64,000 nt of DNA from Berkiella_A sp964633725 (GTDB lineage Bacteria > Pseudomonadota > Gammaproteobacteria > Berkiellales > Berkiellaceae). Of the stretch, positions 7,684 to 16,475 are shown one piece after another (the first letter of the stretch is position 1; every line of letters starts with the position of its first letter). The stretch lies in assembly GCA_964633725.1 (NCBI GenBank), contig CAZWHY010000009.1, positions 19,180 to 83,179 of the forward strand, given 5' to 3'. Below the pieces are notes generated by a model. That model made no database searches, was not told the DNA's origin, and saw only the letters and a program-made list of their open reading frames with translations. A program made the position numbers and the translations under genes.

Positions 7684-10101
7684 ATGCGTTTTTTAGATAT
7701 ACCTATAAAACATAAAATAACCATGTTAATGTTGGCTTGTTCCTCAATTGTTTTAGTTGTGGCTTTTTCGGCATTGATGACGCGAGAATATTATGTTTCA
7801 AAGGAGAAAAAACTAGAGGAGCTAAAAACCATTTCAGAAGTACTTAGTGCAAATAGCCGAGCCGCTTTAATGTTTGATGACAAAAAGTCAGCATCTGAGA
7901 CCATGTCTATGTTAGAAAATAAATCTTCTATTGTTTTGGGTGTTATTCTTGATAGGGAAGGAAATATTTTTGCGAGCTATAAAGATCAGGTTTATTTTGA
8001 TTTGGAAATGCCTTTATTAGACTTAAATAAATACATTAATTTTATTACGAATGACAAAGATAAACCTACCAATGCTCAGCATGAACAGAATGGGCTTGTA
8101 TTCTATCAAAGTATCATTTTTAAAGGAGAGCGAGTAGGGGAACTGTACTTGGTTGACAGCATGAAAGATTTTCAAGAAACAGTGTTGTATAATTTATTTA
8201 TTTTAGGGGGTTTTTTTCTGACGGCAATTTTATTGTCATTAATTATATCTTATCGGTTACAAAAATATATTTCAAACCCTATTATTGAATTAAAATCCTT
8301 AATGAAGAAGGTTTCTACAGAAAAAAATTACTCGGTTAGATTTAATGCAGAACGGAAAGATGAGTTGGGTGAGTTATTCTCTGGATTTAACGAAATGTTA
8401 CTAGAAATTCACCAAAGAGATAAATCTTTAAAAAAAATGAATAAAGACTTAGAAGGGCTTATTATTGACTTAGAGGCACAAAAACGTATCGCAGAAGAAG
8501 CCAGCCAAGCCAAGTCAGCCTTTTTGGCAAATATGTCCCACGAAATCAGAACGCCCATGAATGGTATTATTGGGATGTTAGAAATTTTAATGAAGCGCCA
8601 ACTAAAAGATAATCAACTAGAATGTGCCGTGATTGCGAAACACTCAGCAAATCATTTGTTAGAAATCATTAACCAAATTTTAGATTATTCTAAGCTTGAA
8701 GCGCATAAGCTTGAATTGGATTTACAAGAGTTTTCCATAAGGGCTTTTTTGGAAGAGCTTGCTGTTATGCATGCCGCGAATGCACAAAAGAAAAGTTTGA
8801 AAATGATTTGCGACATGCCCTGTGAGCTCAATGATATAGTATTGGGAGATCAGCTTAGGATTAAGCAGATTCTAACGAACCTAATTACAAATGCGATAAA
8901 ATTTACAGAAACCGGATTTATTCGTTTATCTGCTTGGCGAGGATTGGTCTCGAAATGCAATTCTAATAGTCTGCAACACCTAGAGTCAAGCGATGATTTG
9001 GATAGCATAGGGCGGTATTATTTTGAAGTTGAAGATAGTGGCATTGGTGTGAAGGCATCAAAAACAGACACTATTTTTGAAGCGTTTTCGCAAGCTGATA
9101 GCTCGACAACACGAAATTATGGCGGTACGGGACTAGGGCTGAGTATTTGCAAAGAACTCATAAAACTTATGCACGGCGATATTGTTATTGAAAGTGAGGT
9201 CAATAAAGGTACCAAGATTAAATTTCATGTGGACTTGAGATTTAAGACAGGTTCAGTATTCATACCTAAGCAAGAATTAATTGACAGCACCTATCTTATT
9301 CAGAAAAGCAGTTGTGAATATAAGAGTATTAAATCTTTTTTGAATTTTTGGGGTATATTAGAGCCACAAGAAAACCTATCAGTGGAAGATAAAATCTCCC
9401 ATCTTTTGTCGGAAAAAATAAAACCAGTTACTGTGATCATAGATGAGGACGTATACAATACATATGAAGCATCGTTATTAGCCGTGTCCGCTAATAAAAC
9501 ATTTATTATATCGAGACCTTTAATTAATTTATTAAAACTTAACAATAAAGAGCAGGATAATATTTATTCTATTAGTATGCCATTAAAACAAAATGATTTA
9601 CTAGAGGCAATCAGATGGGCAAATAATGGTTTGGTTATTGAGCAAGAACAACCTGATACAGCATATGTATCTGAGATGAATGAATCGTTTCATCATATTG
9701 AGGTGCTTGTTGCAGAGGATAATTTAGTGAATCAACAAGTTATTCAAATGATGCTTGATTATATAGGGTGTCGTTATACCATTGTTTCAAATGGATTAGA
9801 TGCTTTTGAAGCTTGTCAAACAAAACGCTATGACTTAGTGTTTATGGATTGTCAAATGCCCAAGATGGATGGTTTTGAAGCAACAAAATTGATTAGAGAT
9901 AAAGAAAAAATGGCAGAACAAGATGCTATTATTATCGTTGCATTGACAGCAAACGCAACACTTGATATGAAAGAAAAATGTCTACAGTGCGGCATGACAG
10001 ACTATCTATCTAAGCCTGTATTAGAAAAGGATCTTCAATTAATATTTCATAAATATTTTGGAGATCCTTTAGGGCAAAAAAGCAAAGCAATAAATGAGTA
10101 A
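7684..10101 (+). CDS. Hybrid sensor histidine kinase with CHASE8-type periplasmic domain
   Basis: An 805-residue inner-membrane sensor. Membrane helices at about 12-32 and 168-190 flank a periplasmic domain whose NSRAALMFDDKKSA stretch is typical of the CHASE8 domain of YfiN. A HAMP linker (190-243) and a coiled coil lead to the HisKA dimer with phospho-acceptor His286 (SHEIRTPMNG), an HATPase domain with GGTGLGLSIC, a degenerate spacer that may be a pseudo-receiver (about 550-650), and a receiver domain with phospho-acceptor Asp722 (VFMDCQMPKMDG). No output domain is attached and no separate response regulator is adjacent, so the downstream target is unknown. The stop codon is 3 bp from the convergent SDR gene. 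Confidence 0.92.
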   Translation: MRFLDIPIKHKITMLMLACSSIVLVVAFSALMTREYYVSKEKKLEELKTISEVLSANSRAALMFDDKKSASETMSMLENKSSIVLGVILDREGNIFASYKDQVYFDLEMPLLDLNKYINFITNDKDKPTNAQHEQNGLVFYQSIIFKGERVGELYLVDSMKDFQETVLYNLFILGGFFLTAILLSLIISYRLQKYISNPIIELKSLMKKVSTEKNYSVRFNAERKDELGELFSGFNEMLLEIHQRDKSLKKMNKDLEGLIIDLEAQKRIAEEASQAKSAFLANMSHEIRTPMNGIIGMLEILMKRQLKDNQLECAVIAKHSANHLLEIINQILDYSKLEAHKLELDLQEFSIRAFLEELAVMHAANAQKKSLKMICDMPCELNDIVLGDQLRIKQILTNLITNAIKFTETGFIRLSAWRGLVSKCNSNSLQHLESSDDLDSIGRYYFEVEDSGIGVKASKTDTIFEAFSQADSSTTRNYGGTGLGLSICKELIKLMHGDIVIESEVNKGTKIKFHVDLRFKTGSVFIPKQELIDSTYLIQKSSCEYKSIKSFLNFWGILEPQENLSVEDKISHLLSEKIKPVTVIIDEDVYNTYEASLLAVSANKTFIISRPLINLLKLNNKEQDNIYSISMPLKQNDLLEAIRWANNGLVIEQEQPDTAYVSEMNESFHHIEVLVAEDNLVNQQVIQMMLDYIGCRYTIVSNGLDAFEACQTKRYDLVFMDCQMPKMDGFEATKLIRDKEKMAEQDAIIIVALTANATLDMKEKCLQCGMTDYLSKPVLEKDLQLIFHKYFGDPLGQKSKAINE

Positions 10102-10104
10102 CTA

Positions 10105-10857
10105 TCAGGTTGCTAGCTGAATATCTCTCCCATGCAAAGTACATATTTTACTGAGCAGGTAAATATAATTATTCGTAATATCTTCTGGTGGGACAAAGGT
10201 TTCTGGGTTAATGCCTGGATAATGATTAATTTTTATCGCTGTTCGTAATTCAGGCGGGTAAACACAGTTTACTTGAATGTGTGTTTCTTCTAGTTCTTCA
10301 GACAGAGATTGAGAGAAGGCTGTAATGCCTTGCTTACTAGCTGCATAAGCACTCCAGTAGGCTTGTGCTGGCTGCATGCCCATATCACCGGTAAAGAGAA
10401 TATTGGCTTTTTTGCTTTTAGAGAGCAGGGGTAGTAAATAATGAGTCAGCATAAAGGGGATATTTAGGTTGACATGAATAGCCTCCTGCCATTTATGCGG
10501 TGGCATGTTAGCAACCGGACAAACTTGTCCTAACCTTGCAGCGTTATGAATAACACTATCTAAGCGGCCAAACATTTTGTCTATGGCATCACTGATATTT
10601 TTTATTTCTTTGGGGCCAGCCCCTAAAAAATTGATAGGTTGTAGTGCAGGCTCAATCCAACCGTTTTCCACAATTTCATCGTATACGGATTCAAGTTTTT
10701 TAAGATTTGAACCCATGAGTATGGTTGTTGCGCCATATTCAGCTGCTTTTAGAGCTAAACAACGGCCTAATCCACGTGTTGCACCAGTAATCAGTATAAT
10801 TTGATCTTGTAGAGCATTTTTTTCAAGAGTAAATTTAGGCAAGGAAATGGGTTTCAT
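10105..10857 (-). CDS. SDR-family oxidoreductase, YciK-like, with altered catalytic serine
   Basis: A 250-residue Rossmann-fold protein of the YciK type. TGATRGLG (24-31) is the NAD(P)-binding glycine motif, HNAA is near residue 105, and the catalytic YxxxK is Tyr171/Lys175. The residue 13 positions before the Tyr, usually the catalytic Ser, is Asp158 here (TGDMG in place of SSSVG, aligned from memory). Activity may be lost or changed. It is convergent with the hybrid kinase gene and transcribed toward it. No substrate can be inferred. Confidence 0.82.
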   Translation of the reverse strand: MKPISLPKFTLEKNALQDQIILITGATRGLGRCLALKAAEYGATTILMGSNLKKLESVYDEIVENGWIEPALQPINFLGAGPKEIKNISDAIDKMFGRLDSVIHNAARLGQVCPVANMPPHKWQEAIHVNLNIPFMLTHYLLPLLSKSKKANILFTGDMGMQPAQAYWSAYAASKQGITAFSQSLSEELEETHIQVNCVYPPELRTAIKINHYPGINPETFVPPEDITNNYIYLLSKICTLHGRDIQLAT

Positions 10858-10934
10858 TAGATCTCAGACTTCTTATATTTTTATGCATAGTTGTAGCTGT
10901 GCATGCTAACAGAACCCACAGTGGTTTCCAATCG

Positions 10935-11189
10935 TCAAGCCAGTGTATAGGAGTAAGTCTTAGCCCAGGCCTCAATGGCGCCGACACTAAATCCACAAGC
11001 AAATCCAGCCATGCTAGTTAATATAAAATATCCAGGGGTTAAATTTAAGCCTAATACAACGCCAGATACAAGTCCAACAAGTGAGCGGGTCTTGAGATAT
11101 TGCATTTGTTGGTCGTTCAACTCAAGTTCAAGATTGGATAGAATACCTGCGGACACGCGATGCGTTTGTTGATGGTTTAGTTCAATCAT
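10935..11189 (-). CDS. Small hydrophobic protein with a double-glycine-like leader
   Basis: An 84-residue protein that I cannot assign to a family. A strong ribosome site (GGAGGC) precedes its ATG on the minus strand. Its first 15 residues end in RVSAG and resemble the leaders of peptides exported by C39 peptidase transporters (ELxxVSGG pattern). The remainder holds a hydrophobic Gly/Ala-rich segment from about 37 to 72 (GLVSGVVLGL ... GFACGFSVGA), like glycine-zipper membrane peptides or class II bacteriocins. No immunity or dedicated export gene is adjacent. It may equally be an ordinary small membrane protein. Confidence 0.6.
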   Translation of the reverse strand: MIELNHQQTHRVSAGILSNLELELNDQQMQYLKTRSLVGLVSGVVLGLNLTPGYFILTSMAGFACGFSVGAIEAWAKTYSYTLA

Positions 11190-11223
11190 AGTAGCCTCCA
11201 GCTTGTCTGTGCTTGGCCACTTT

Positions 11224-11290
11224 TAAGAAAACATGCCCCACTTTACGGGCGATTAAAGTCGTTCTGACAGTAAAGTGAGGCGTTTTCTTA
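11224..11290 (-). repeat. Long inverted repeat between two small genes
   Basis: The arms at 11224-11246 and 11270-11290 (TAAGAAAAC...CTTTAC against GTAAAG...GTTTTCTTA) pair over about 21 bp with a couple of mismatches around a 23-base loop. It lies between two minus-strand small genes and could act as a terminator or be a small palindromic element. Confidence 0.6.
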
Positions 11291-11301
11291 ATTTAGCCTA
11301 A

Positions 11302-11535
11302 TTAATGCATAGAATCATTTTTAGCACGGTCTAATTGAATGTTTTTACTCTGTTCTTTTAAGGCTTGTTTAATAAAAGCATACTGATGTTTACATTCATT
11401 AACCCGAACGTGTTCGCTCTCGAATTTTCTGACTTGTTGCCATCTTTGGTGTAAAGCTTGCATTTGGTTTTTAGGGGGTTGGTTTTTTTTTACAACATAT
11501 AAAGATACAGAAGGTTTATTCTTTATTTGGGTCAT
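11302..11535 (-). CDS. Small basic hypothetical protein
   Basis: A 77-residue protein, rich in Lys and Gln, without Gly in its body and without a membrane segment; most of it (residues 22-70) looks helical. The start is supported by an excellent ribosome site, AAGGAGGG, nine bases before the ATG on the minus strand. I recognise no family. It is followed by a long inverted repeat and then the small hydrophobic protein gene on the same strand, so the two may or may not share a transcript. Confidence 0.55.
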   Translation of the reverse strand: MTQIKNKPSVSLYVVKKNQPPKNQMQALHQRWQQVRKFESEHVRVNECKHQYAFIKQALKEQSKNIQLDRAKNDSMH

Positions 11536-11994
11536 TTTGAGACCCTCCTTTATAATTTTTGTTGTGCTTAAACTCAGCGGGACTATGTGTCTGCTTTTTT
11601 TATTGTTATATTATTTTTTTAATTATTTTAGTAACGCACTTTTTGTCTAAAAAATAAAAATCAATATTTCAACTGCAGTAATAATATTGAAACATAAAGC
11701 TGTATCTAAACAAAATTGCTAATGACCCATGTGTTTGCCACCAAATATCATTCTATGTTGTCAGTCAAACTGCCATTGTGTTGCATTTAAATGGCTTGTT
11801 AGCTTAATAAATCGTCCTGTGCAGTTGTAAGACATCTACCTTTTGTGGTGTTACGAGCTTAAAATACCGCTCAGACGCTGTATATAAAAATAGAAAATCT
11901 GAAAAATAGGCTTAATTCGTTGTCGATTGACTGGCCTGAGCCAGATTAGTAAACAATAGAGGTGTCAAAATGATCAATATTATAGGGAGATGAT
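11536..11994. promoter_or_regulatory. 459-bp gene-free region with a candidate promoter
   Basis: No coding signal is seen on either strand. The most promising promoter for the downstream peptidase is TTGACT (11927-11932), 17 bp, TAAACA (11950-11955). A perfect 5-bp inverted repeat, CTGGC-CTGA-GCCAG (11931-11944), lies across the spacer and could be an operator. The left end must also hold the promoter for the minus-strand small gene; I could not single one out. Confidence 0.35.
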
Positions 11995-14160
11995 ATGATT
12001 GGTGCCCCAACAGAAAAAGAGCTAGAAGAAGTACATGGCGATAATGCTATGCGCTGGGTAAAAGCACAGAATCTTAGTACGCAATTAGAGCTGGAAGCAC
12101 ATCCAGATTTTGAAAAAAACAAACAAACTGCCTTAAAAATCCTGGAGTCCAAAGACAAGATTGCATATGGTAGCCAAAAGGGTGAGTGGGTTTATAATTT
12201 TTGGCAAGATGAAGAGCATCCCCGAGGGATTTGGCGTCGAACCACTTCAGAGTCATATCGACAAGAGGAGCCCGATTGGGATATTTTGCTGGATATGGAT
12301 TTACTCAATGCAACTGAGAATGAAAGCTGGGTTTATAAAGGTGTTGAGCGGCTTTTACCAGATGGCAATAAAGTATTAATCAGTTTATCACGCGGTGGTG
12401 GTGATGCCACGGTTTGTAGAGAATTTGATGTGAGCCGCAAATCGTTTGTAAGGGAAGGATTTTTTATTCCGGAAGCACAAACCAGCCTTTCTTGGTTGGA
12501 TGAAAATCGAGTATTACTGGGTACAAATTGGGGGGAGGATACAGTTACGAAGTCTGGCTACCCTAGGCAGCTCAGAGTTTTATCACGTGGTGAAGAGGTT
12601 GAAAATGCTAAATTAATTGCTGAATGTGAACCTGATGATATGGGGGTTTTTGGTTGGGTGGATGTGCGCTCAGAAAATACTTACATTGGATACACCATAC
12701 ACAAAGATTTTCATCATTCTGAAAACTATATCCTAACAGAAAAAGAAGGCATATTTAGTGCCATTAAAATACCGGTGCCGAGTGATGCAGGATTTTCAGG
12801 TATGTTTCATGGGCAAGCTATTTTAGTTTTAAAAAGTGATTGGGTAACACCACAAGGGACTTATTTGTCTGGTTCGGTTATATCCCTGGGTATAGATAGC
12901 ATTGGCAGTGAATTGCTAGATATTAAAAAAATATTTCAACTCACCGCAACACACTCTGTGCCCAGTGTCTCTGCCGCTAAGGATAGATTATATTTAACCG
13001 TCTTAGATAATGTGAAAGGCGTATTGCTAGATGCAAAATTTGAATCCAATCAGTGGACGTTAACAAAAGTATTTGAATCAAAAGGTGATTTATCTATTGT
13101 ATCAGGCGATAATTTGGCCGGGGATGAGATTTGGGTGAACTATGAAGATTTTTTAACGCCTGCTAGTTTATGTTCCTACACACCTGATAAAGGTATGCAA
13201 ACACTCAAACAAGCACCCGCTAAATTTAACAGTGATAACTTAATGGTGACGCAATGTTTCGCCAAAAGCAAAGATGGTACAGATGTGCCCTATTTTGTTG
13301 TGCATGCAAAAGACATGGTTTATGACGGAACGAATCCCACGTTGTTGTATGGGTACGGTGGTTTTGAAATCTCGATGCCCCCTTCTTATATGGCGGTGAA
13401 AGGTAAACTGTGGCTAGAGAATGGTGGGGTTTTTGTATTATCTAATATTCGGGGTGGTGGAGAATTTGGGCCTAAATGGCATCAAGCCGGTTTACAAGAA
13501 AATAGGCAGTGTGTATATGATGATTTTGCGGCGATAGCCAAAGATTTAATAACCAAAAAAATAACCTCACCAGAACATTTGGGGGCACAAGGGGGCAGCA
13601 ATGGTGGTTTGTTGATGGGCGTGGCTTTGACACAATGTCCAGAGCTGTTTTCAGCCATTGTCTGCCAGGTGCCGCTATTAGATATGCTCAATTATCACAA
13701 TATGCTAAAAGGCCATAGCTGGATGGCAGAGTACGGTGATCCAGAAGATCCTGCAATGCGAGAGGTACTACGTAGTTATTCACCTTTGCATAATTTAGAT
13801 CCAGATACGACGTATCCAGAAGTTCTTTTTCATACCTCAACCAAAGATGATCGAGTGCATCCGGGGCATGCTCGTAAAATGGCAGCCAAAATGCAGGAGC
13901 AAGGTCATAAATTTTACTACTATGAAAATACAGAGGGTGGTCATTCTGCTGCAGCGGATTTAAAGCAGCGTGCTTACAGCGAGGCCTTAGTGACATGTTA
14001 TTTGAAAAGTAAATTATGCCAGCCTGGCATAAAAGAGGAAGACATAGTTGATTTAGGACAGGTCTTAAGCTTTAGTCAAAAAGCGTTAGCGCAGGCTGAA
14101 AAAGGAGTAGCCACTTCATCTAAACCAAATAAAAATTTAGATATAGGTAAGAGGATGTAA
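11995..14160 (+). CDS. Prolyl oligopeptidase family serine peptidase (S9A)
   Basis: A 721-residue peptidase expected to cleave short peptides after proline. The N-terminal region (about 80-420) is the seven-bladed propeller that limits substrate size; the C-terminal alpha/beta-hydrolase carries the nucleophile Ser535 in GGSNGG, the Asp in DDRVHPGH (Asp619) and His650 in GGHSAA. Length and order match prolyl endopeptidases. No signal peptide is visible, so a cytoplasmic location is likely. The ATG at 11995 follows GGGAG by a few bases. It is monocistronic, with its own terminator. Confidence 0.93.
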   Translation: MIGAPTEKELEEVHGDNAMRWVKAQNLSTQLELEAHPDFEKNKQTALKILESKDKIAYGSQKGEWVYNFWQDEEHPRGIWRRTTSESYRQEEPDWDILLDMDLLNATENESWVYKGVERLLPDGNKVLISLSRGGGDATVCREFDVSRKSFVREGFFIPEAQTSLSWLDENRVLLGTNWGEDTVTKSGYPRQLRVLSRGEEVENAKLIAECEPDDMGVFGWVDVRSENTYIGYTIHKDFHHSENYILTEKEGIFSAIKIPVPSDAGFSGMFHGQAILVLKSDWVTPQGTYLSGSVISLGIDSIGSELLDIKKIFQLTATHSVPSVSAAKDRLYLTVLDNVKGVLLDAKFESNQWTLTKVFESKGDLSIVSGDNLAGDEIWVNYEDFLTPASLCSYTPDKGMQTLKQAPAKFNSDNLMVTQCFAKSKDGTDVPYFVVHAKDMVYDGTNPTLLYGYGGFEISMPPSYMAVKGKLWLENGGVFVLSNIRGGGEFGPKWHQAGLQENRQCVYDDFAAIAKDLITKKITSPEHLGAQGGSNGGLLMGVALTQCPELFSAIVCQVPLLDMLNYHNMLKGHSWMAEYGDPEDPAMREVLRSYSPLHNLDPDTTYPEVLFHTSTKDDRVHPGHARKMAAKMQEQGHKFYYYENTEGGHSAAADLKQRAYSEALVTCYLKSKLCQPGIKEEDIVDLGQVLSFSQKALAQAEKGVATSSKPNKNLDIGKRM

Positions 14161-14179
14161 ATTAATATCATTCTGCACC

Positions 14180-14208
14180 GCGGAACAGGTTGTGGTGTTC
14201 CGCTTTTT
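14180..14208 (+). terminator. Rho-independent terminator after the prolyl oligopeptidase
   Basis: GCGGAACA (14180-14187), an 8-base loop, TGTTCCGC (14196-14203) and five T residues: a perfect 8-bp GC-containing stem with a T-run. Confidence 0.9.
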
Positions 14209-14299
14209 GACTTAATACCCCACAATAAAGATATATAAATAACTTTTTAGGTGTTTCTATGAACTTTGTTCTTCATATTCATTAAATCTGAATAATTGC

Positions 14300-14336
14300 T
14301 TGACCTTTACCATACGTCAACCTTTATGATGGTCAA
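14300..14336 (+). promoter_or_regulatory. MerR-type promoter with 19-bp spacer
   Basis: TTGACC (14300-14305) and TATGAT (14325-14330) are separated by 19 bp, the overlong spacing that MerR-family activators correct by untwisting DNA. TTGAC and GTCAA repeats at 14300-14304, 14316-14320 and 14332-14336 give dyads over the spacer. It lies directly upstream of the merR/tipA-like gene, suggesting autoregulation. Confidence 0.7.
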
Positions 14337-14354
14337 AATTTAAGGAAATACCTG

Positions 14355-15113
14355 ATGGCTTATACTGTTAAAGCACTTGCAACAATATCTGGGGTTAGTG
14401 AAAGAACTCTACGCTACTACGATGAGATTAGTTTATTAAAGCCAGCTTATATTGGAGAGAATAAATATCGCTATTATGAAAATGAGCAATTGATGCAACT
14501 GCAGCAAATTCTATTTTTCCGGGAGCTTGATTTTCCATTGGAAAAAATTCAGAAAATCTTAAGCTGTGACGATTTTGATAAAGTGGATGCATTAGTCAAT
14601 CACAAACAGATATTAACAAAAAAAATCGAGAAATTAAATCAGCTTCTCAATACCGTTGAGAGCACCGTCTCACACTTAAGAGGGAAAATTATGATGAATG
14701 ATAAAGACTTATACAAAGGCTTTGATGCAGCAAAGCAAAAAGAGTATGAAGATTACTTGGTTAAGCGTGGGCTGAGTCCTGATGAAATTGATGATAGTTG
14801 GCGGAAAATTACTAAGCTTAACAGTACAGACAAAGAAAACTTACACAATCAATGTAAAGAGATAGCAGAGGATTTAGCTGTAGCTATTAAGAATAAGTGT
14901 GCCGTTGATAGCAAAGAAGTACAAAGTTTAATAAAATCTCATTACCAGTGGGTTTGTCATTATTGGAAACCAACACAAGAAACCTATATAGGTTTAAGTA
15001 ATCTCTATCAAGAGCATAATGAATTTAATGATTTCTATAGCCAGTATCATCCTAAGATGGTGTCATTTTTATCTGATGCAATGGTTGTATTTGCGAAAAA
15101 CAACTTGCAATAA
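14355..15113 (+). CDS. MerR-family regulator with TipAS-type effector domain
   Basis: A 252-residue regulator. Residues 1-70 are the MerR winged helix (SGVSERTLRYYDEISLLKP); 75-108 form the dimerisation coiled coil; about 115-250 match the TipAS domain, an all-helical fold that binds thiopeptides and other multi-drug ligands in the TipA/Mta/SkgA group (family knowledge). The promoter immediately upstream has the hallmark 19-bp spacer, so it probably controls its own gene. No efflux gene is adjacent. It converges on modC. Confidence 0.88.
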   Translation: MAYTVKALATISGVSERTLRYYDEISLLKPAYIGENKYRYYENEQLMQLQQILFFRELDFPLEKIQKILSCDDFDKVDALVNHKQILTKKIEKLNQLLNTVESTVSHLRGKIMMNDKDLYKGFDAAKQKEYEDYLVKRGLSPDEIDDSWRKITKLNSTDKENLHNQCKEIAEDLAVAIKNKCAVDSKEVQSLIKSHYQWVCHYWKPTQETYIGLSNLYQEHNEFNDFYSQYHPKMVSFLSDAMVVFAKNNLQ

Positions 15114-15127
15114 TATGCTTAGAAACG

Positions 15128-15156
15128 AGCACGAAATATTAAAGTTATTTCGTGCT
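15128..15156. terminator. Bidirectional hairpin between merR-like gene and modC
   Basis: AGCACGAAATA (15128-15138) and TATTTCGTGCT (15146-15156) form a perfect 11-bp stem with a 7-base loop between two convergent genes. T-runs are poor on both sides, so efficiency is uncertain. Confidence 0.6.
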
Positions 15157-15162
15157 GGTTCC

Positions 15163-15804
15163 TTAGCACAACTGACCTTGTTCAAACCTGAGTATATTTT
15201 CTGCTAACAGTCGATCTTCTTTTTTTGAGTGGGTAACATAGATTAGTGTCATCGATAGTTTTTTTTGAATTGTTTTTAGATACGATAGCACCTCGTCTTT
15301 ACCGCAGTCATCAATTGAGGAGATTGGCTCATCCATCAGCAATAGTTTGGGGCTAGTCAAAAGTGCTCTAGCAATAGAAACCCTTTGTTTTTCTCCGCCT
15401 GAGAGTGTTTTGATAGGATGGTTTATAATATTATTTAATTGCAGGCCGTCTATTACATCAATTGGATGAAGCTTTTGCTTTTTTTTAGGTGTTCTTTTAT
15501 AACCGTAATTAAGATTTTGAGTGATCGATAGATGTGGGAATAATGCGGGTTGTTGGAATACAAAACTAATATCTCGTTTATGGGGCGGGATAAATATATT
15601 ATTTTTATTATCTTGCCAGCAAAGCGTATCATAGTATAAAAAACTGTCATGGGTCGGCGTATTTAAGCCAGCTAAGCATTTTAAGAACTGTGTTTTGCCA
15701 GAGCCACTTTTGCCGCGTATTACCGTGATTTTATGAAGTGGGATTTGAAAATCAGTTTTGAGTGAAAATTGACTAAGTGCTAAGTTAAACTGTCCAGTCA
15801 ACAT
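15163..15804 (-). CDS. modC: Molybdate ABC transporter ATPase, short form
   Basis: Powers molybdate import. A 213-residue nucleotide-binding domain with Walker A GKSGSGKT (31-38), Q-loop region SFVFQQPALFPHL, signature LSGGEKQR, Walker B LLLMDEP and switch His in YVTHS. E. coli ModC has about 350 residues because of a C-terminal TOBE/Mop domain that binds molybdate and inhibits transport; that domain is absent here. The gene overlaps modB by 7 bp and is last in the modABC operon, in keeping with the molybdenum cofactor genes next door. Confidence 0.9.
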   Translation of the reverse strand: MLTGQFNLALSQFSLKTDFQIPLHKITVIRGKSGSGKTQFLKCLAGLNTPTHDSFLYYDTLCWQDNKNNIFIPPHKRDISFVFQQPALFPHLSITQNLNYGYKRTPKKKQKLHPIDVIDGLQLNNIINHPIKTLSGGEKQRVSIARALLTSPKLLLMDEPISSIDDCGKDEVLSYLKTIQKKLSMTLIYVTHSKKEDRLLAENILRFEQGQLC

Positions 15805-16475
15805 ATACCGGTTCCTACTTTTTTGTAATGCTTATTGATGCTAAATAAAATATAGAGCAAAATAAAAGAAAATATTAACATACCGGCAGATAGAATATGC
15901 GCACTAGAATAATCTAGTTTTTCAACCGATTCATAAATGGCAATCGAAATAACTTGCGTTTGACGAGGTATATTTCCCCCGATCATTAATACCACACCAA
16001 ACTCGCCTAAAGTATGGGTGAAGCCTAAAACAATGCCAGTTAAGATGCCTTGCCTAGATAGCGGTAAAATAACAGTGATAAATCTATCTATTTTAGAGGC
16101 ACGTAGCATAGAGGCTGAGTCTAACGTTTCTTGTTCAATAGCATCGAATGCAGTTTGTAAGGGTTGTACCATAAAAGGCAGAGAATATAACATGGAGCCA
16201 ATCACCAAACCGCTGAATGAGAAAGCTAACGAGCCACCTGTGACATTAATCCAAAAATTCCCGATGGGGCTGTTAGGGCTCATAAGTAATAGTAAGTAAA
16301 AACCTAGTACGGTAGGCGGTAAAATAATAGGCAATGCAACAATCACTTCTATGGATGTTTTGAACCAAGCTTGTGTGCGAGATAACCACCATGCAAGCGG
16401 TAATCCAATAATGAGTAATAAAAAAGTTGTTATAGTGGCTAAGTGCAGTGAAAGCCACAAGGGAGAAAAATCCAT
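15798..16475 (-). CDS. modB: Molybdate ABC transporter permease
   Basis: Inner-membrane channel for molybdate. The 225-residue protein has about five or six membrane helices and the permease EAA loop that docks on the ATPase (HTLGEFGVVLMIGGNIP, the typical ModB version). It begins exactly where modA ends (1-bp overlap) and overlaps modC, so the three are tightly coupled. The specificity for molybdate rests on the family pattern and the molybdenum cofactor context. Confidence 0.93.
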   Translation of the reverse strand: MDFSPLWLSLHLATITTFLLLIIGLPLAWWLSRTQAWFKTSIEVIVALPIILPPTVLGFYLLLLMSPNSPIGNFWINVTGGSLAFSFSGLVIGSMLYSLPFMVQPLQTAFDAIEQETLDSASMLRASKIDRFITVILPLSRQGILTGIVLGFTHTLGEFGVVLMIGGNIPRQTQVISIAIYESVEKLDYSSAHILSAGMLIFSFILLYILFSINKHYKKVGTGIC

